Translations under genes and position numbers: made by a program
Notes under the pieces: generated by a model
What the model was told of the DNA's origin: nothing
Seen by the model: only the letters and a program-made list of their open reading frames with translations
The model's database searches: none
NCBI GenBank assembly: GCA_947396885.1
Contig: OX377202.1
Location: 58,492,034-58,556,033 of the forward strand
Length of the DNA: 64,000 nt
Source: Heligmosomoides polygyrus polygyrus
Lineage: Eukaryota > Nematoda > Chromadorea > Rhabditida > Heligmosomidae
Direction: 5' to 3'
In this document: positions 46,120 to 56,769 of the stretch, one piece after another
Layout of the letters: each line of letters begins with the position of its first letter
Numbering within the stretch: the first letter of the stretch is position 1

Positions 46120-49100
46120 GTAATGAGAGGAAAACGTCCGAAAACCTCTAAGTGTCAGACTAACCAGCATAGGTAATCAACGAAGTGTTGTTGCTCGCAG
46201 CAGAAACAGCTACTACGAGAAGGTCCAACTGTCTTCTGCTTTCGATCACCACCTCTGACGAGGAGTTAGGAGCCCATTAGCACGGAATCGCTCAACACGT
46301 TAGATTTATTTATTTATTCCAGCAACGGTCTGGCCGCACCTAATGAAAAAGAGTCGTCGTTAACAGCTCGCATCTACGAGAAGAAGCAACCACGTATTTC
46401 AGTCTCCCCTCGGCTTCATGAATGCAAAATAGCTGCTGTCGTCATTCGTGTTGTTCTTATTTCGTATTCAACTGAGAATGGCAACACGATGGCAGTCACT
46501 TCTGCATTCGCATTCGTTGAGGGGGGGGGGGGGGGGGGGAATGAATCGAACCATCCGATTCAGAAGAACTGATCGACCACCGAAGTCGAACTCAACGTTC
46601 CCTGCGGCCTCGCTGTAGGAGGATGGAAAATCTGATGTTCACTCATGGTATCTTCCTTGTTAGCAAGTTTCTCCCTGAGGTTTAGATTTCGTTGAGCAAA
46701 CATTTTAACCAACGTCGACGAAGATTTACAGTGGCGCTATTTCAAGCACTTTTCATAAAATGCAGTTACGGCATGCAGCCTCGCAGCCCGCTTCTTATTT
46801 TTGACTAGTTTGTTAGTTCTTTTTTAAGAAAAGGCTCATTAATAGTAGCAAAGTATGGAGGAAAGGAATCATGGGACTCTGCTCATTTACCTATGCAGTT
46901 TGTAGTGTTAAGCGAATTGAGCGACACTTTTGGAAACAGGAGTGGAAACTGGAGCTCTATCCCAGAACACGATCCGAACTTTCCTAATTCCACCTGGATA
47001 GCTCTATGGGCATATTAATATGAAAAAATATCGAAAGTACGAACATATGAAAATAACAAGAAATGCGGAGAAAAAGAGAATAATAAAAAGAAAGAAAAAG
47101 AGAAAAGCAACTAAAATGTCCTTAGGACACTACGGAAATTCAATCATATCTGCATGCATTTCGTTTTTTACAGAAGAAGGAAGCAAGCGCATATCCTTGA
47201 AATCCCAATAAGAAATGTCATTAATGAAAACTACGTCAAACAGCCTTCAGAGTGACGGAAGTATTTTTTAATTGGTTAAATGTCGTCTGAGAACATTAAC
47301 TCTTGAAAAACTCTACTTTTTGTGACTGTGATAGTCGGAGATCTACTTTTATCGTTTTTCAGCTGTCATCTGCTAGTTGTCGTTCATAAAGGAATAACCG
47401 ACTAAACTAAATGCATATACATTAGAAGACTCGGTAAAGAAGTGGAACCAGCCGAGGATTGTACCTGGACCGAAGAAATCACGATGCAGCGTGGAGCATA
47501 GTGTTATTTAAAGATCTGGATTAAAGAGCAGTCATAATTATTGACACCTCCTTTACCTCACACTTCCATTAATCCAAACTTCTCATGCTTCGAGTTATCA
47601 ATGACGCTACCTTGAGACTTTTTCGCGGAAGAAGTTAAAGCCGATTGCCTCCGTTAGAGGCCCTCCTGAAGTCTGCACTTTCTAACCGTCCGAATTCCTT
47701 TATGCCGAGTGCGAGGGGAGGGGTGGGGGGGGGGGGGGGGGCACCAGCTCTGTGACATTGCTGACGCGAGCATGGGTGGGTTGAGTCCGGCTCGACATGA
47801 CGCTTACTGTGACGCCAGGCGGCATTATAATGCCTGCCATACTCCAGAATGAGTCAGCGCCGGCTTTTACCCCTGCCTCGGCACAGCCAAGTGCCCTTTT
47901 GCAGAAGCCCTACACTTGTAGTAGTGTTTCCGCGTAGTGTGGCAAACCTCTGACAGGTCTTTGAGACCCACAGGAGGCTGCCGCAGCTCTTCTTAACACA
48001 ACTCAGCCGCTAACCGACGCGTAATACTCGCTGCCGGGAGCAGCAGCGTTTCTCCTAGGTATGTGCTCGTGCGTGTCGCTCCGCAATCAACAAGGGACCT
48101 AGGCGCCAGAGATCCTGCCTCTCCGCTCGTGTTGTGCCTACTATCTCCCACCTGCGGAAAACAGCTCTCTAATTGGAAATCGCTATGGAGATGTGAGATT
48201 CACAGCATAACACCTCGGGTGTCGTGCTAGCGTCATCATGCAGGTGTCGCTATTAACTCCTTGGAAAACTCACTGCTCAAAGCCGAATTCTCTTGTTTCT
48301 GCTTGGGCATGATGTTCTCGTTCCACTTGAAGAGGCAACGACTGCAGGTATTGAGAGCCTAAGTGTGTAGACCACCAGTGTACGACAGAAAAAACCAAGC
48401 GAGTTGCCTAGGAGATGAGTTTAATTCGCCTTGCGGGAGTAAGGCTAGCCCCTCTTGTGACAGCAGATCGGCTGCAGGTGACTTTAAGCTGTAATTGGCT
48501 GCAACTCAAACGACAGGAGCCGACATTTAAATAACGACACGCAGGCGTCTCCAATTAGAGCTGAGGTAATTGCTGACTAAGACATCCACGAGCTTTGCCT
48601 TCCCCACCACACCGAAGCCTTGCCTCATCCGACGTTGACTCAATGCTTAAAGACGGGTTCGTGTGATGCAGTCAGCTGCTGGGAGCACACCAAATTCGTG
48701 CGATTCTATGTTCGTCTCGGGCCAACTCATCCACCCTACTGGGCTCAATGATGAACGAATATAAAATCATACCTATAGACCAAGCATTCCCCCAAAGTGC
48801 CTTTGCGAGATCACAGAAGTAGAGGTGAAGAAGAAGGTACAGTGAGGGCGCATCCGAAAATGACTGACCACCGAACTTGGTCACCATACTTTTATAGAGA
48901 AAAGCGAATATTACGCAGGAAATGGAAACCGCCCGGCAGACTCCACCAAATATTTTTTAAATATCAAGCCGTTGGTGGAAAAATGTTTCTACCAAGTGGA
49001 CTAAAACAACCTCACCAATGAGAGTATTATCCCTCCGCGCCAAAATATGCATAGAGTTCTTCTGAAAATTAAAGTTATGGATCTCCTAGCTTCCTTATTA

Positions 49101-49580
49101 TCTTGCCTTCGCAGATTTTTTTGAGCCGCTACTGCCAAGTCACACAAACAGCGGCCAAATTCAAAATAGGGGCGTACTTGCTTCCGCGCCACTCGACTTC
49201 TCATCGGCGAGAGTATCGAAACGTTCACGGACTCGAAAACAGGCCGGCAACAGGAGACATCGCGATGCTTGGTATCCAAAGTGCTACTTCTCATACGAGG
49301 ACTCCATTCTGCGCCTGGAGAATTCTAGCCACGCGCAGATGAAGCGTGCACTCAAGCTTTGGTTCTGCCGAGATCGGAAGTGCCGATCTCGGGTGCGCCA
49401 GGCAAAGGCCAGTGTGGATCACATAGAGCAGTTCGTTGGGAAAGTGCTAAACTTTGCTGAAGGAACAGTAACTGTGTCGGTGAAGCTATCGAACGAAAGA
49501 ACAGCTTGAGAAAAACAGGGTTCGCTCCAGTCGAAAGGGCTTTGGCAAACTCTTTAGGGTGATAATAAATAAGACCTTTA
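46120..49580. other. no supported gene (about 3.4 kb)
   Basis: Intronic sequence of jun intron 4. It contains a G-run at 46521-46539, a second at 47725-47741, a TTTA run near 46303, and a short palindrome (gccgagatcgg / ccgatctcggg) near 49370-49395. The ORFs here, up to about 97 codons, have no recognisable domain. Confidence 0.5.
46521..46539. repeat. G homopolymer
   Basis: Run of 19 G in jun intron 4. Similar G-runs lie at 28237-28249, 38331-38341 and 47725-47741. Such runs are prone to length error. Confidence 0.9.
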
Positions 49581-49587
49581 GACTCAC

Positions 49588-49739
49588 TCTAAATCACCCT
49601 TGAAGTGCCGAGAGTGGTGGGCGGCTGTGGTGGTAGTGGTGCTGGACGACCGGGACCGATCCGACTCTGTAGAATCTTCGGAGACGCATCGTGGTTCCTG
49701 CTTTACCTGAGACAAGTCCTCAACTGACTCGAAATTCAC
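49588..49739 (-). CDS. jun-1: jun coding exon 4 (VKQEP segment)
   Basis: This exon has the acceptor ctagctttgcag|GTGAAT and the strong donor GA|GTGAGTCT. It encodes VNFESVEDLSQVKQEP, then an acidic Ser/Thr stretch and HHSRHFKGDL. VKQEP fits the psi-K-x-E SUMO consensus and occupies the same place as LKEEP in vertebrate c-Jun, a short distance before the basic region. The exon ends in phase 2 (GA), so with the bZIP exon the junction reads GDL-E-MVMDEQEK, comparable to the segment before the basic region in other Jun proteins. Its ORF is too short to stand out alone. It is separated from the bZIP exon by a transposon-filled intron of about 21 kb. Confidence 0.82.
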
Positions 49740-49801
49740 CTGCAAAGCTAGAACACTCCCACCTCGACCTTAGATGCAGCAACTGGGCCTGGGGCGGTCA
49801 C

Positions 49802-49967
49802 CGTGGCCGATGTAGACGGCGCGGCACCGGCGCTCGTTGACGACGTGCCGGCGGCGGATATCGCAGTCGGAAAGCCGGTGGTCAAGTTGGAATTTGCCGA
49901 GATTCCCACCATCGGCTGCATGATCGGCGTCTTTGCCACCATCGCATTCAAAATCGCCTGGTAGTCC
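49802..49967 (-). CDS. jun-1: jun coding exon 3 (Ala/Ser/Thr-rich)
   Basis: The acceptor is caactactttcag|GGAC, and the split codon with exon 2 gives Arg. The exon encodes DYQAILNAMVAKTPIMQP, followed by an Ala/Ser/Thr-rich linker ending STSAT. I place the donor at ACG|GTGACC because it leaves a 62-nt intron to exon 4, a normal short nematode intron, in phase 0. A better-looking donor, GAG|GTGGGAGT at 49763, would add 13 residues but leave an intron of only 23 nt, too short to splice to exon 4. It could serve a different downstream acceptor. Low-complexity linkers of this kind sit between the activation and bZIP regions in Jun. The start of the exon is secure; its end is not. Confidence 0.72.
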
Positions 49968-50976
49968 CTGAAAGTAGTTGTCAGCCATAATTTCGCCGCT
50001 TCTCTCAAATGCATTGATTGGTTTGTGGCTTCTTGATTCTGAAATTCTTGGCGCAGTTGCGGCAATCGCTATCTCTGACAAATGTGACTAATGGCCCTCC
50101 GAAGCCGTTATCAGACGCCTATCTGTCGTTCAGTCGCTCGCTCTCATCGTCTGTCTCACCTGACTCTTACTGTACAATGAATCGCGACAAAAGACAAGGT
50201 CACTCCCCCTTATGTATGTCGTTTCGACTTGATCCCATTCATCAACACCCAACACTGAGAGGCTTGGCTGCTTCGACCATCAACCGAGTAACTGGCATAG
50301 AGCTCCAGGAACGCTCAAGAAGTGCATCAAACCATGTCCTTCAACCGGGGAACACCGCTGGGACAGCTTGAGCTGGCTACTGGACGACAACTGCAAGGCA
50401 TGGAGACCTCAATAGAATGTTGATCGGGGAGGTGTGCAGCGCAGTTGGCAGGAGGCGCCGCTTCTACTACCAGGGCATCTACAGCCAAATCGACATTAGG
50501 GCATGCTCAGAAAGAGACCTACCGAGCCTGCCCTTCCTTCCTTATCACTGAATTCATATCAGACTTGTCTGAAAAGATCGAAACACAGATATCCATCAGC
50601 TGGCTACCGCAAAGGTCAAGCAGGCACGTGAAGCCCTCCTGCGGTATCGCGAACAAGTAGAATGGACGGCGGCTCCCGAAGGATTTATTTATTTATTTAT
50701 TTGGAGGTGCAAGACATTTCTCGCACAAAGGATTGATCAAATCAGCCCTAACCTTCGTAATAAGCTGTTCTAAGAGATGGATTCTAGCATTCTAGAAATT
50801 GAAGAGGAAGGAAAATTGGAGATGGTTCGTTCTCCTTGGCTGCTATGAGATGCTTTCGATTGAATACTGCACTTGTCCGCAATGAGAAATGGGGAAGACG
50901 CTGAGCACAGGAGGCGCCATGCTTTCGAGATGGAGGATAAACCATCTTCGTCTGAGACAACTCTCACACAGCTCTA

Positions 50977-52377
50977 ACAAGGAGAGCCTCCAGAGCGGCC
51001 GTAAGCTTTTGCGATGCAATTTTTACAGGATGTAGGGTCCCGTGTGGGGAGTCGAAAACCATAGTTACTTTTTTCGGAATGCTCTTCTGTGGTCGAGAAA
51101 AAAACCGTATGGACGCGTGAGCGCGCAGCTCATAACGCCTTGCTACCACCCGGTCCAATGTGGTCCGTTGGCGTAGTGGTAACAGGGTCGCCCCTCGGGT
51201 GCACCGAGCGGGTCTGATGGTTTGGTCCTCGGTGCCGCCAAGATTTTTGCACACATCAGATCGTTATTATTATTGGCTTGCGTGACCACAGGAGTCAATT
51301 TGTACACGATTAACGCTTTTAGTATTTGAACCTAGCCTTTTTTGGCTTTCGTTTGAGTTACCTCTCAATGGATCGTATTTGCACAATATCACTCTATTGG
51401 GCCGCTAACATAAAAAAATCTTGCTCACATAAAGTAACTGCTTTTATTGCTCACAATGATAACAACAATTTTGATATAGAACTATGAAACATTTAAAACA
51501 TTATCGCTTATCACACCAGCAGTATCTTGCAAACGCTAAGGACCAATAATCCTCCTCTCCCTGACAAGGCATCATTACTTCTTCTTCGTTGAAGGTATAA
51601 TCGGTAGGCGTAGAGAAGGGCCCCGGGTGATCATCAACTTATCCAGCCGCCACCCAAGTGTATGCCAGACATGGCCGGAATACCGGAGCGCAGAACTGCC
51701 GGTAGGTCTGGCTTATAATCTGCAATTGAGCAAATGCGTGCGAATGGAACCCAGTTCGTACGATGTTCTATGCTATTTACTTACTTCCAAGATGCCATTC
51801 CTGCTGTGTTGCAAATTCCGGGTGATGCTGTATCACATAATTATGCATCCGGCGGGTGAAAAGGACGTTTTATTGTTAATGTTAAATTCTTACCGGTATC
51901 AAGCCAAATTCATACTTATCCCGTGAAGTTCAGGTGTTTGTGTGCATTTACGGTATCGTTGCTGATGTGGTACAGTGCAAATACGATCCATTGAGAGGTA
52001 ACTCGAACGAAAGCCCAAAAAAGGCTAGGTTCAAATACTAAAAGCATTAATCGTGTACAAATTGACTCCTGTGATCACGCAAGTGCATAATAATAACGGC
52101 CCGATGTGCGCAGAAACATTAGCGGCACCGGGGACCGAACCATCAGACCCGCTCGGTGCACCCGAAAGGTGACGCTGTTACCACTACGCCAACGGACCAC
52201 ATCCCGTTGGGTGGCAGCAGGGCGTTATGAGCTGCGCGCTCACGCGTCCAGACGGTTTTTTTTTCGACCACAGAAGACCATTCCGAAAAAAGTAACTACG
52301 GAATCCCCACACGGGACCCTACATCCTGTAAAAATTACATCCCAAAAGCTCACGGCCACTCTGGAGGCTCTCCTTGT
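50977..52377. repeat. 1.4-kb long inverted repeat with Pol III-like boxes
   Basis: Arms 50977-51385 and 51974-52377 are inverted copies at high identity; loop about 590 bp. Each arm contains a tRNA-like segment. Left arm, plus strand: TGGCGTAGTGG (A-box-like, 51169-51179) and GGTTTGGTCCT (51219-51229). Right arm, minus strand: the same A box and GGTTCGGTCCC, a better B box. Lies in jun intron 2. ORFs of about 96 codons in each arm mirror each other and are repeat-derived. Confidence 0.8.
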
Positions 52378-53152
52378 AGGACGTGTTTGGGAATGACTAT
52401 CTCAGCAGCGGTTGGATTCAAGAATGCACGCTGTGCAACTGAGCAGGTGCTCGAATCTAACAGAGCAGTTCATGCACAGTTCATGCAACTGAGCACGTGC
52501 TCGAATCTAACAGAGCAAGAAGGGCGCTTGTGCGCTTAAGCCCATAGCCCCCAAAGGTAGAAGAGCTGGAGTTGTGAATTTCACATTGTTACTCGATCTT
52601 CCTCGACTGTTAGCAGGAATGAGCCAACTAGTGCCCGAAATAGAAGGTGTGGTAAGCCAAATATCATGACCTTTCATTCAGATACAATGCTTTAGATGAA
52701 GATGTACTCCACGAGGGAAGAAACCTCAAAGAAGCTACATTCGTAGGGCGGTGGTAGAGTAATCCCGTCGGCTTAGTGATCTGGGGAGTTTCTAAGCGCA
52801 TGCTGCACCGGAGGAACGGATTCCGACTGTAGTTCACCAGGGGATCCGATTTTCTGCACAGGTGTTGCACCCTATGAACAAGCCCGGGAAGAGACCTTGG
52901 GGATCGAGAATCGGAACCCGGTTTGTCGCAATTTTCACAGGGGTGTAGATCTCCTGGAAGACTTGTGACAAGAGCTTGGCCTGCCGGTGCTACTTTTATC
53001 GTGTTTGCTCAACAGCCAGCGCTGTACCAACACACTCTAATTTCCGAAGCTCCCCCGATGCTGTCGCCGCAGCCGTCACTGAAAAGAATAGCAGAAGCGC
53101 GAGAAAAACTGCGACGTAGTGCAGAAACAGACATGAGGCTGCTGAGACGTAC
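52378..53152. other. no supported gene; part of jun intron 2
   Basis: A short direct duplication occurs at 52435-52520 (gcaactgagca-gtgctcgaatctaacagagca twice). Nothing else recognised. Confidence 0.5.
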
Positions 53153-53276
53153 CGACTTGACGGAGAGATGAGCGGTGGAAGGAGTTCGCTGCCAACAATC
53201 GGCGCTATGAATCCCGGCGAAAGGACCTTCTTCTCGAACTCGAAATTGTGAATCTGCTGCACCGTGCGAAGAGCAT
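53153..53276 (-). CDS. jun-1: jun coding exon 2
   Basis: This 124-bp internal exon has an acceptor of ttttgctcatttcag and the donor TCG|GTACGTCTC. It encodes ALRTVQQIHNFEF, then EKKVLSPGFIAPIVGSELL and PPLISPSS. The SP and PxxSPS sites are typical of proline-directed kinase targets, as in the Jun transactivation region, although this exact segment is not one I can align to vertebrate Jun. It enters in phase 1 and leaves in phase 2, matching exons 1 and 3 exactly. Two longer ORFs overlap it in other frames and are shadows. The call rests on splice sites, phase and position between two better-recognised exons. Confidence 0.75.
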
Positions 53277-54187
53277 CTGAAATGAGCAAAATGACGCAGA
53301 CATTTCTTGTAGTTGAGAAAAAACGGCGAAATGAAAACGTCAGAGTCGAGAAGGTCAGGCTTCGACAAGGACTGTGGAAGTCGCAAATGGGTAGTATTTC
53401 GTTTGTGCGTCGTTTTACCAACCAGAAGGGCAATCACTGGAGTACTCTGCCAGAACTTACGTGAAAATCAAAATCAAAGAAGCAGGTAAAGGAGCTGGTG
53501 AAAACGCTAAGTGAAAAGAGCACGTAAAACAATAATCACCATCGGCTTCCTTTAAATTAGTGGCAAGCACAGTGGCTGCGAAAGAGTAACGGTCTGAGGG
53601 TAAATCTAGGAAAGAACTTCGTAATGACAGCTAACAGACCCTTGCGAGAGCTGAGCTACTACTTTGCTGAGAGTCACTATTATAGGAGGCTGAGACAAGC
53701 TTCTTCATACGACACTATGGCATGTGTGGCCGCCTGGCGAAGGGAAACGGAGAAAGGCATAGCGAAGCTCATCACACAGCAGGTGACAGAAACAGATGGA
53801 TAGGAGAAGTGGCAGGAGGAGAACAGCTTGGCCAGAGCTGCCCTCTGCCAAGGTCTATGGGCAGGAAAAGGCGCTCTGGGGCCGAGCTATCTGGAGAGTC
53901 GTTGCTGGGCCTGACCCTTCATGAGAACGCTGGCAACGAAACGAACCGAGGAATCCTTGGGCGTACTGCTTCTGCTCGAGTGTCGGGTCGGGTCGCGTCT
54001 CTGAAAAGCGCAGAGATCAGGTCGAGCGGATGAGGCGCGACGCACAGGCGATGCCGTCCTGCCAGCCGGCTGCCGGCAGCAGCAGAGCGCCGTCGTCGGG
54101 AGTCCTCGTCCGCAGCCCGTAAGACTCGCGAGCAGCTCGACCGACGACGCGAAGAGGGGCAGCGAAGCGACCGGAAGAAGAACTCAC

Positions 54188-54353
54188 CTCCATTGCTCGC
54201 GGTCGGCGCCGGTTGCGGCGGTTGTCGCGGTTTGCAGCCGGAGAGGTCGAGGGACAGGGTGCCCCTGAGGGCCTGGAACTCTCCCTTCTGGTCGAGGGCC
54301 AGGGAGCCGCCGAGGACCTGCTGCGGCTGGAACTCGCCCTTTTCGCCGTCCAT
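54188..54353 (-). CDS. jun-1: jun coding exon 1 (N-terminus)
   Basis: The first coding exon gives 55 residues plus one base, starting MDGEKGEF. The ATG at 54353 is preceded in frame by a TGA two codons upstream, which supports this start. The stretch GTLSLDLSG resembles the delta/N-terminal region of Jun proteins (TLNLxD in vertebrates), followed by a Pro/Gln-rich segment ending TASNG. The donor reads GGAG|GTGAGT, close to consensus, and leaves phase 1. Joined to exon 2 the split codon becomes Asp. The exon lies in a GC-rich patch that continues upstream to about 54700, probably the main promoter and 5' UTR. The reading past the donor carries on into unrelated low-complexity residues, so the intron is preferred. 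Confidence 0.75.
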
Positions 54354-54720
54354 GACTCAGCCAGCCAGCTCCACCGTCGCACACTGAATCACTCCCATCG
54401 CCAGCAGTGTCGCTCCAGCGCCGCGATCGATGACTCGGCACGTCGCTCGGGAAGCCGCGCGCGACGCCGCGCGGATGCCGCACGCGGCTGCGATCGCACC
54501 CGACGGGACGCGGGGCCGCTGCTTGGGCGGGCGCTCGGAGAAGCACTGCATGGCGGCAGGCACCCCACGAGGTCGCGGCCGGCAGAAGCCACCGGGGCGC
54601 TTTGGAGGGTGCGCGGCTTTGCGATTTGACACCCAGCTGCGCTCTAACCGCGCCCTTCACCTCACTCGCCAGCCACGCGAGAAGGGGAGTGCTGCAGTGC
54701 CATCGTCCCCTCCCCTCCCG
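54354..54720 (-). promoter_or_regulatory. GC-rich region upstream of jun exon 1
   Basis: A strongly GC- and CpG-rich stretch lies directly upstream of the jun start codon and is the natural candidate for the 5' UTR and core promoter. Several long overlapping ORFs occur on both strands, as expected from GC-rich sequence with few stops. A possible trans-splice acceptor (gtgattcag at about 54387) precedes the ATG, but it lacks a good pyrimidine tract. Confidence 0.4.
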
Positions 54721-56095
54721 ATAGGACTCGTTTCCGAGGATCTCACTTAGAGATGGCAATCTTTCGCTCCCTTTCCGTTTGTATTTGAGGAGGTCGAAAC
54801 GAGCATGATGGCTTGCACATCTGGAAAACAATGAGAAGGCTTATCGTTGGCGATTAGGGAAGGGTGATTGTGAGTGGAAAACATCTGTTAACTTTACGTT
54901 CAGAATGTTTGAAGCTGTATAAGCCAATCATTGCTCAAGCTCACGTAGTCAGCGGAGCGCTTTTAGTAGCCTACTTAGTTGCCTATCTATTGGACATAGC
55001 CATAGGTGATGTCCTGTGGTGATAAAGGCTTATCTGTTTCATTTCTACTGCTATTTCTATCGTCACGCTTCGTACCTTTTGGGAGGAACTCGTGGCCAAG
55101 ACCAAGGAGCTCGACGTAAAGAATGTAGCTTCAACGCTTTAAGAAGGCATTGCGCTCCAGTCCCATGACGTGGGATCACCTTCAGCACGAATTTCGCACA
55201 TGCAGCTAAATGCCATCCGTGTTTCGTCCAGCTGACGTCCAACTGTACCACCAAAAACTCTAGTGCCACCTAAACTGAATCAGGTACATGAGAACCTTGA
55301 CCGGCTACTCGGCAGGATTGACAAGTTTTGTAAAAATTTGCAGTACATAGTGCCCGTTGATCTGCCAGATACGCGCAGCTCGAAGGAGAGAATGCTCCTG
55401 ACGCAGCCGTTGGACGAGGTAATAACCAACGATTGCTGTCCAGCGCGCCTAGGATTTGGCTGAAGGAATTCGGAACGCATCTGAAACGTAGCACTTTTTT
55501 CTCATTCCGCTGAAAATCAAGAGGCCGTGTCCCTTGATAGGTGTGTCTTCTAGTTAATCAAGAAGACCAGCGTCTTCCCCTTCTTTGGGAGTAGGTCAAT
55601 TTGCATCTCACTGGGCCCGTACCTTGCTTGTCACATGGCGCTGCCTTTTTTCGAGGGCGTGGACGGTCCACTTCTATGATGTCTCTGAGTTAGCATAACC
55701 ACACTCATCCGCCACAGCCTGCCTAGAGCTACGTATGATGTATGCCCAGCGGATTCAGATGAGCAATTCCCTTGAAGAAGTCGTTGGGGCCACGCACTCG
55801 AGAGCACTGTCATTCAGCATGATACGCTCGTACTTTTACATGCACTTTCTGTTCAAGCACGTATCAATTCAATGGAAACTCAGGCAGAAGTTACATCCAT
55901 GTGAATAAAACACAATCACAAGTTCCATGCTCGAAGAATCTACAGGATGCGAGATAAATTTAGACCGCTCAAGACGGATCTATGTAACTATTAAGGCACC
56001 TGGTTCACAAAAATGTAGTGCAGCATAATGAACAAGCCACAAAAATTATCGGGTCGAAAACCGATTTTTCAGTTTAGACTTTTGATTAGGTTTTC
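54721..56095. other. no supported gene (about 1.4 kb)
   Basis: Upstream of the jun GC-rich region. Only short unrecognised ORFs on both strands. Confidence 0.5.
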
Positions 56096-56769
56096 TACCA
56101 GGCTGTGCAATAATTCTTGTCCGAAAATTTCACCATTTTTAATTTTTTCAACTTTATTGAAAAACAAGTCTAATCAACAATATAATCACCACAGTTATCC
56201 ACAACAGTGGCCCATCGATTGGGCAGGTCGTCGATGCCCTTCGCCCAGAACTCCGGGGGCTGCGACTCGAAGAAGTCCGCGATGTCGGATTTGAGGTTGT
56301 CGTAGTTGGTGAATTTTCTTCCCGCCAAATGGTGCTTCAGCGGGCGGAATAAGTGGTAGTCGGAGGGGGCGAGGTCCGGGGAATACGGCGGATGGGCAAC
56401 CGTCTCTCAGCCGAGCGTCGCCAACTTCTGCTGGGTCTCCTTCGCCACGTGGGGGCGCGCGTTGTCGAGCAGCAGGTGGACCGAGGCCCGTCGGGCACGC
56501 TTTTCTCGGATGGCGGCGGCTAGTTTCTCGCTAAATTTGTGGTAGCCGAGTAAGTTGAGTCGATTGTGGATGGTGGACTTGCTGCATCCGAGCGTCGTCG
56601 CCAGTTCACGGGTGGTGGCTTAGGCGGCGACAGCGCCTTATATACCCCTAGCGTGGAACTCTGGAGAACCTTCTAGAAGGTTTTTGCACTTGCCTGATAT
56701 TATAACACTTCTAAGGAAAATTATAGAATTTTGAAAATTTTCAGACAGGAATTATTGGACAGCCTGGTA
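56096..56769 (-). mobile_element. mariner with matching ends and internal deletion
   Basis: Ends TACCAGGCTGTGCAATAATT and, inverted, TACCAGGCTGTCCAATAATT continue as matching inverted repeats for about 35 bp, flanked by TA. Length 674 bp against about 1.3 kb for a full mariner. Confidence 0.88.
56165..56640 (-). pseudogene. mariner transposase, internally deleted
   Basis: On the minus strand: ATTRELATTLGCSKSTIHNR with LNLLGYHKFSEKLAAAIREK (second helix-turn-helix and linker), then a jump straight into VHLLLDNARPHVAKETQQKL and PPYSPDLAPSDYHLFRPL, and on to FWAKGIDDLPNRW. The segment with the first catalytic Asp (TGDE) is missing, about 60-80 residues. The second Asp (DNARPH) and third Asp (APSD) are intact. 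One stop replaces a residue in ATLG-stop-ETV. The N-terminal helix-turn-helix is also absent. Mobile only if another source supplied transposase. Confidence 0.85.

Larger units (their letters stand above)
28478..49587 (-). other. jun intron 4 (21.1 kb), transposon-filled
   Basis: The largest intron of the gene. It contains two candidate internal promoters (28.6-28.9 kb and 32.65-32.9 kb), an RTE-A tail, Tc1/mariner relics, a CR1-like LINE fragment, two RTE-B copies and several hairpins. Most of these lie on the same strand as jun. Stretches without repeats (about 28.95-30.35, 34-37.3 and 46.1-49.5 kb) show no gene I can support. Confidence 0.7.
24119..54353 (-). other. jun-1: jun gene, coding extent (6 coding exons, about 30 kb)
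   Basis: Assembled coding span of a JUN-family bZIP transcription factor, the AP-1 subunit that binds TRE/CRE-type DNA as a homo- or heterodimer in the nucleus. Six exons were joined by hand. Each junction has a GT donor and AG acceptor, and phases agree throughout (1, 2, 0, 2, 0 after exons 1 to 5). The predicted product is about 282 aa, close to the usual size for invertebrate Jun. Introns measure about 911, 3185, 62, 21110 and 4118 bp; introns 2, 4 and 5 hold most of the transposons in the window. The third donor is the least certain junction. What is seen: motifs, splice sites, phases. What is known: nematode JUN-1 has the same basic region and zipper spacing. Inferred: that these exons form one transcript. 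Confidence 0.88.

Noticed and set aside
49748..49801. Extra 13 residues at the end of jun exon 3 using the GTGGGAGT donor
   Set aside because: It would leave a 23-nt intron to exon 4, too short for normal splicing; kept only as an alternative.
51164..51245. Possible tRNA gene
   Set aside because: A and B boxes are present but no clean cloverleaf with acceptor stem could be drawn, and the sequence is repeated in inverted form, so it is treated as tRNA-derived repeat.
52996..53433. 145-codon minus-strand ORF with a hydrophobic segment
   Set aside because: It contains jun exon 2; the parts outside the splice sites are intronic read-through, so the apparent membrane segment is not real.
54184..54831. 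215-codon minus-strand ORF overlapping jun exon 1 in another frame
   Set aside because: Arg/Pro/Ala-rich read-through typical of GC-rich sequence; the exon 1 frame has a consensus donor and matching phase with exon 2.
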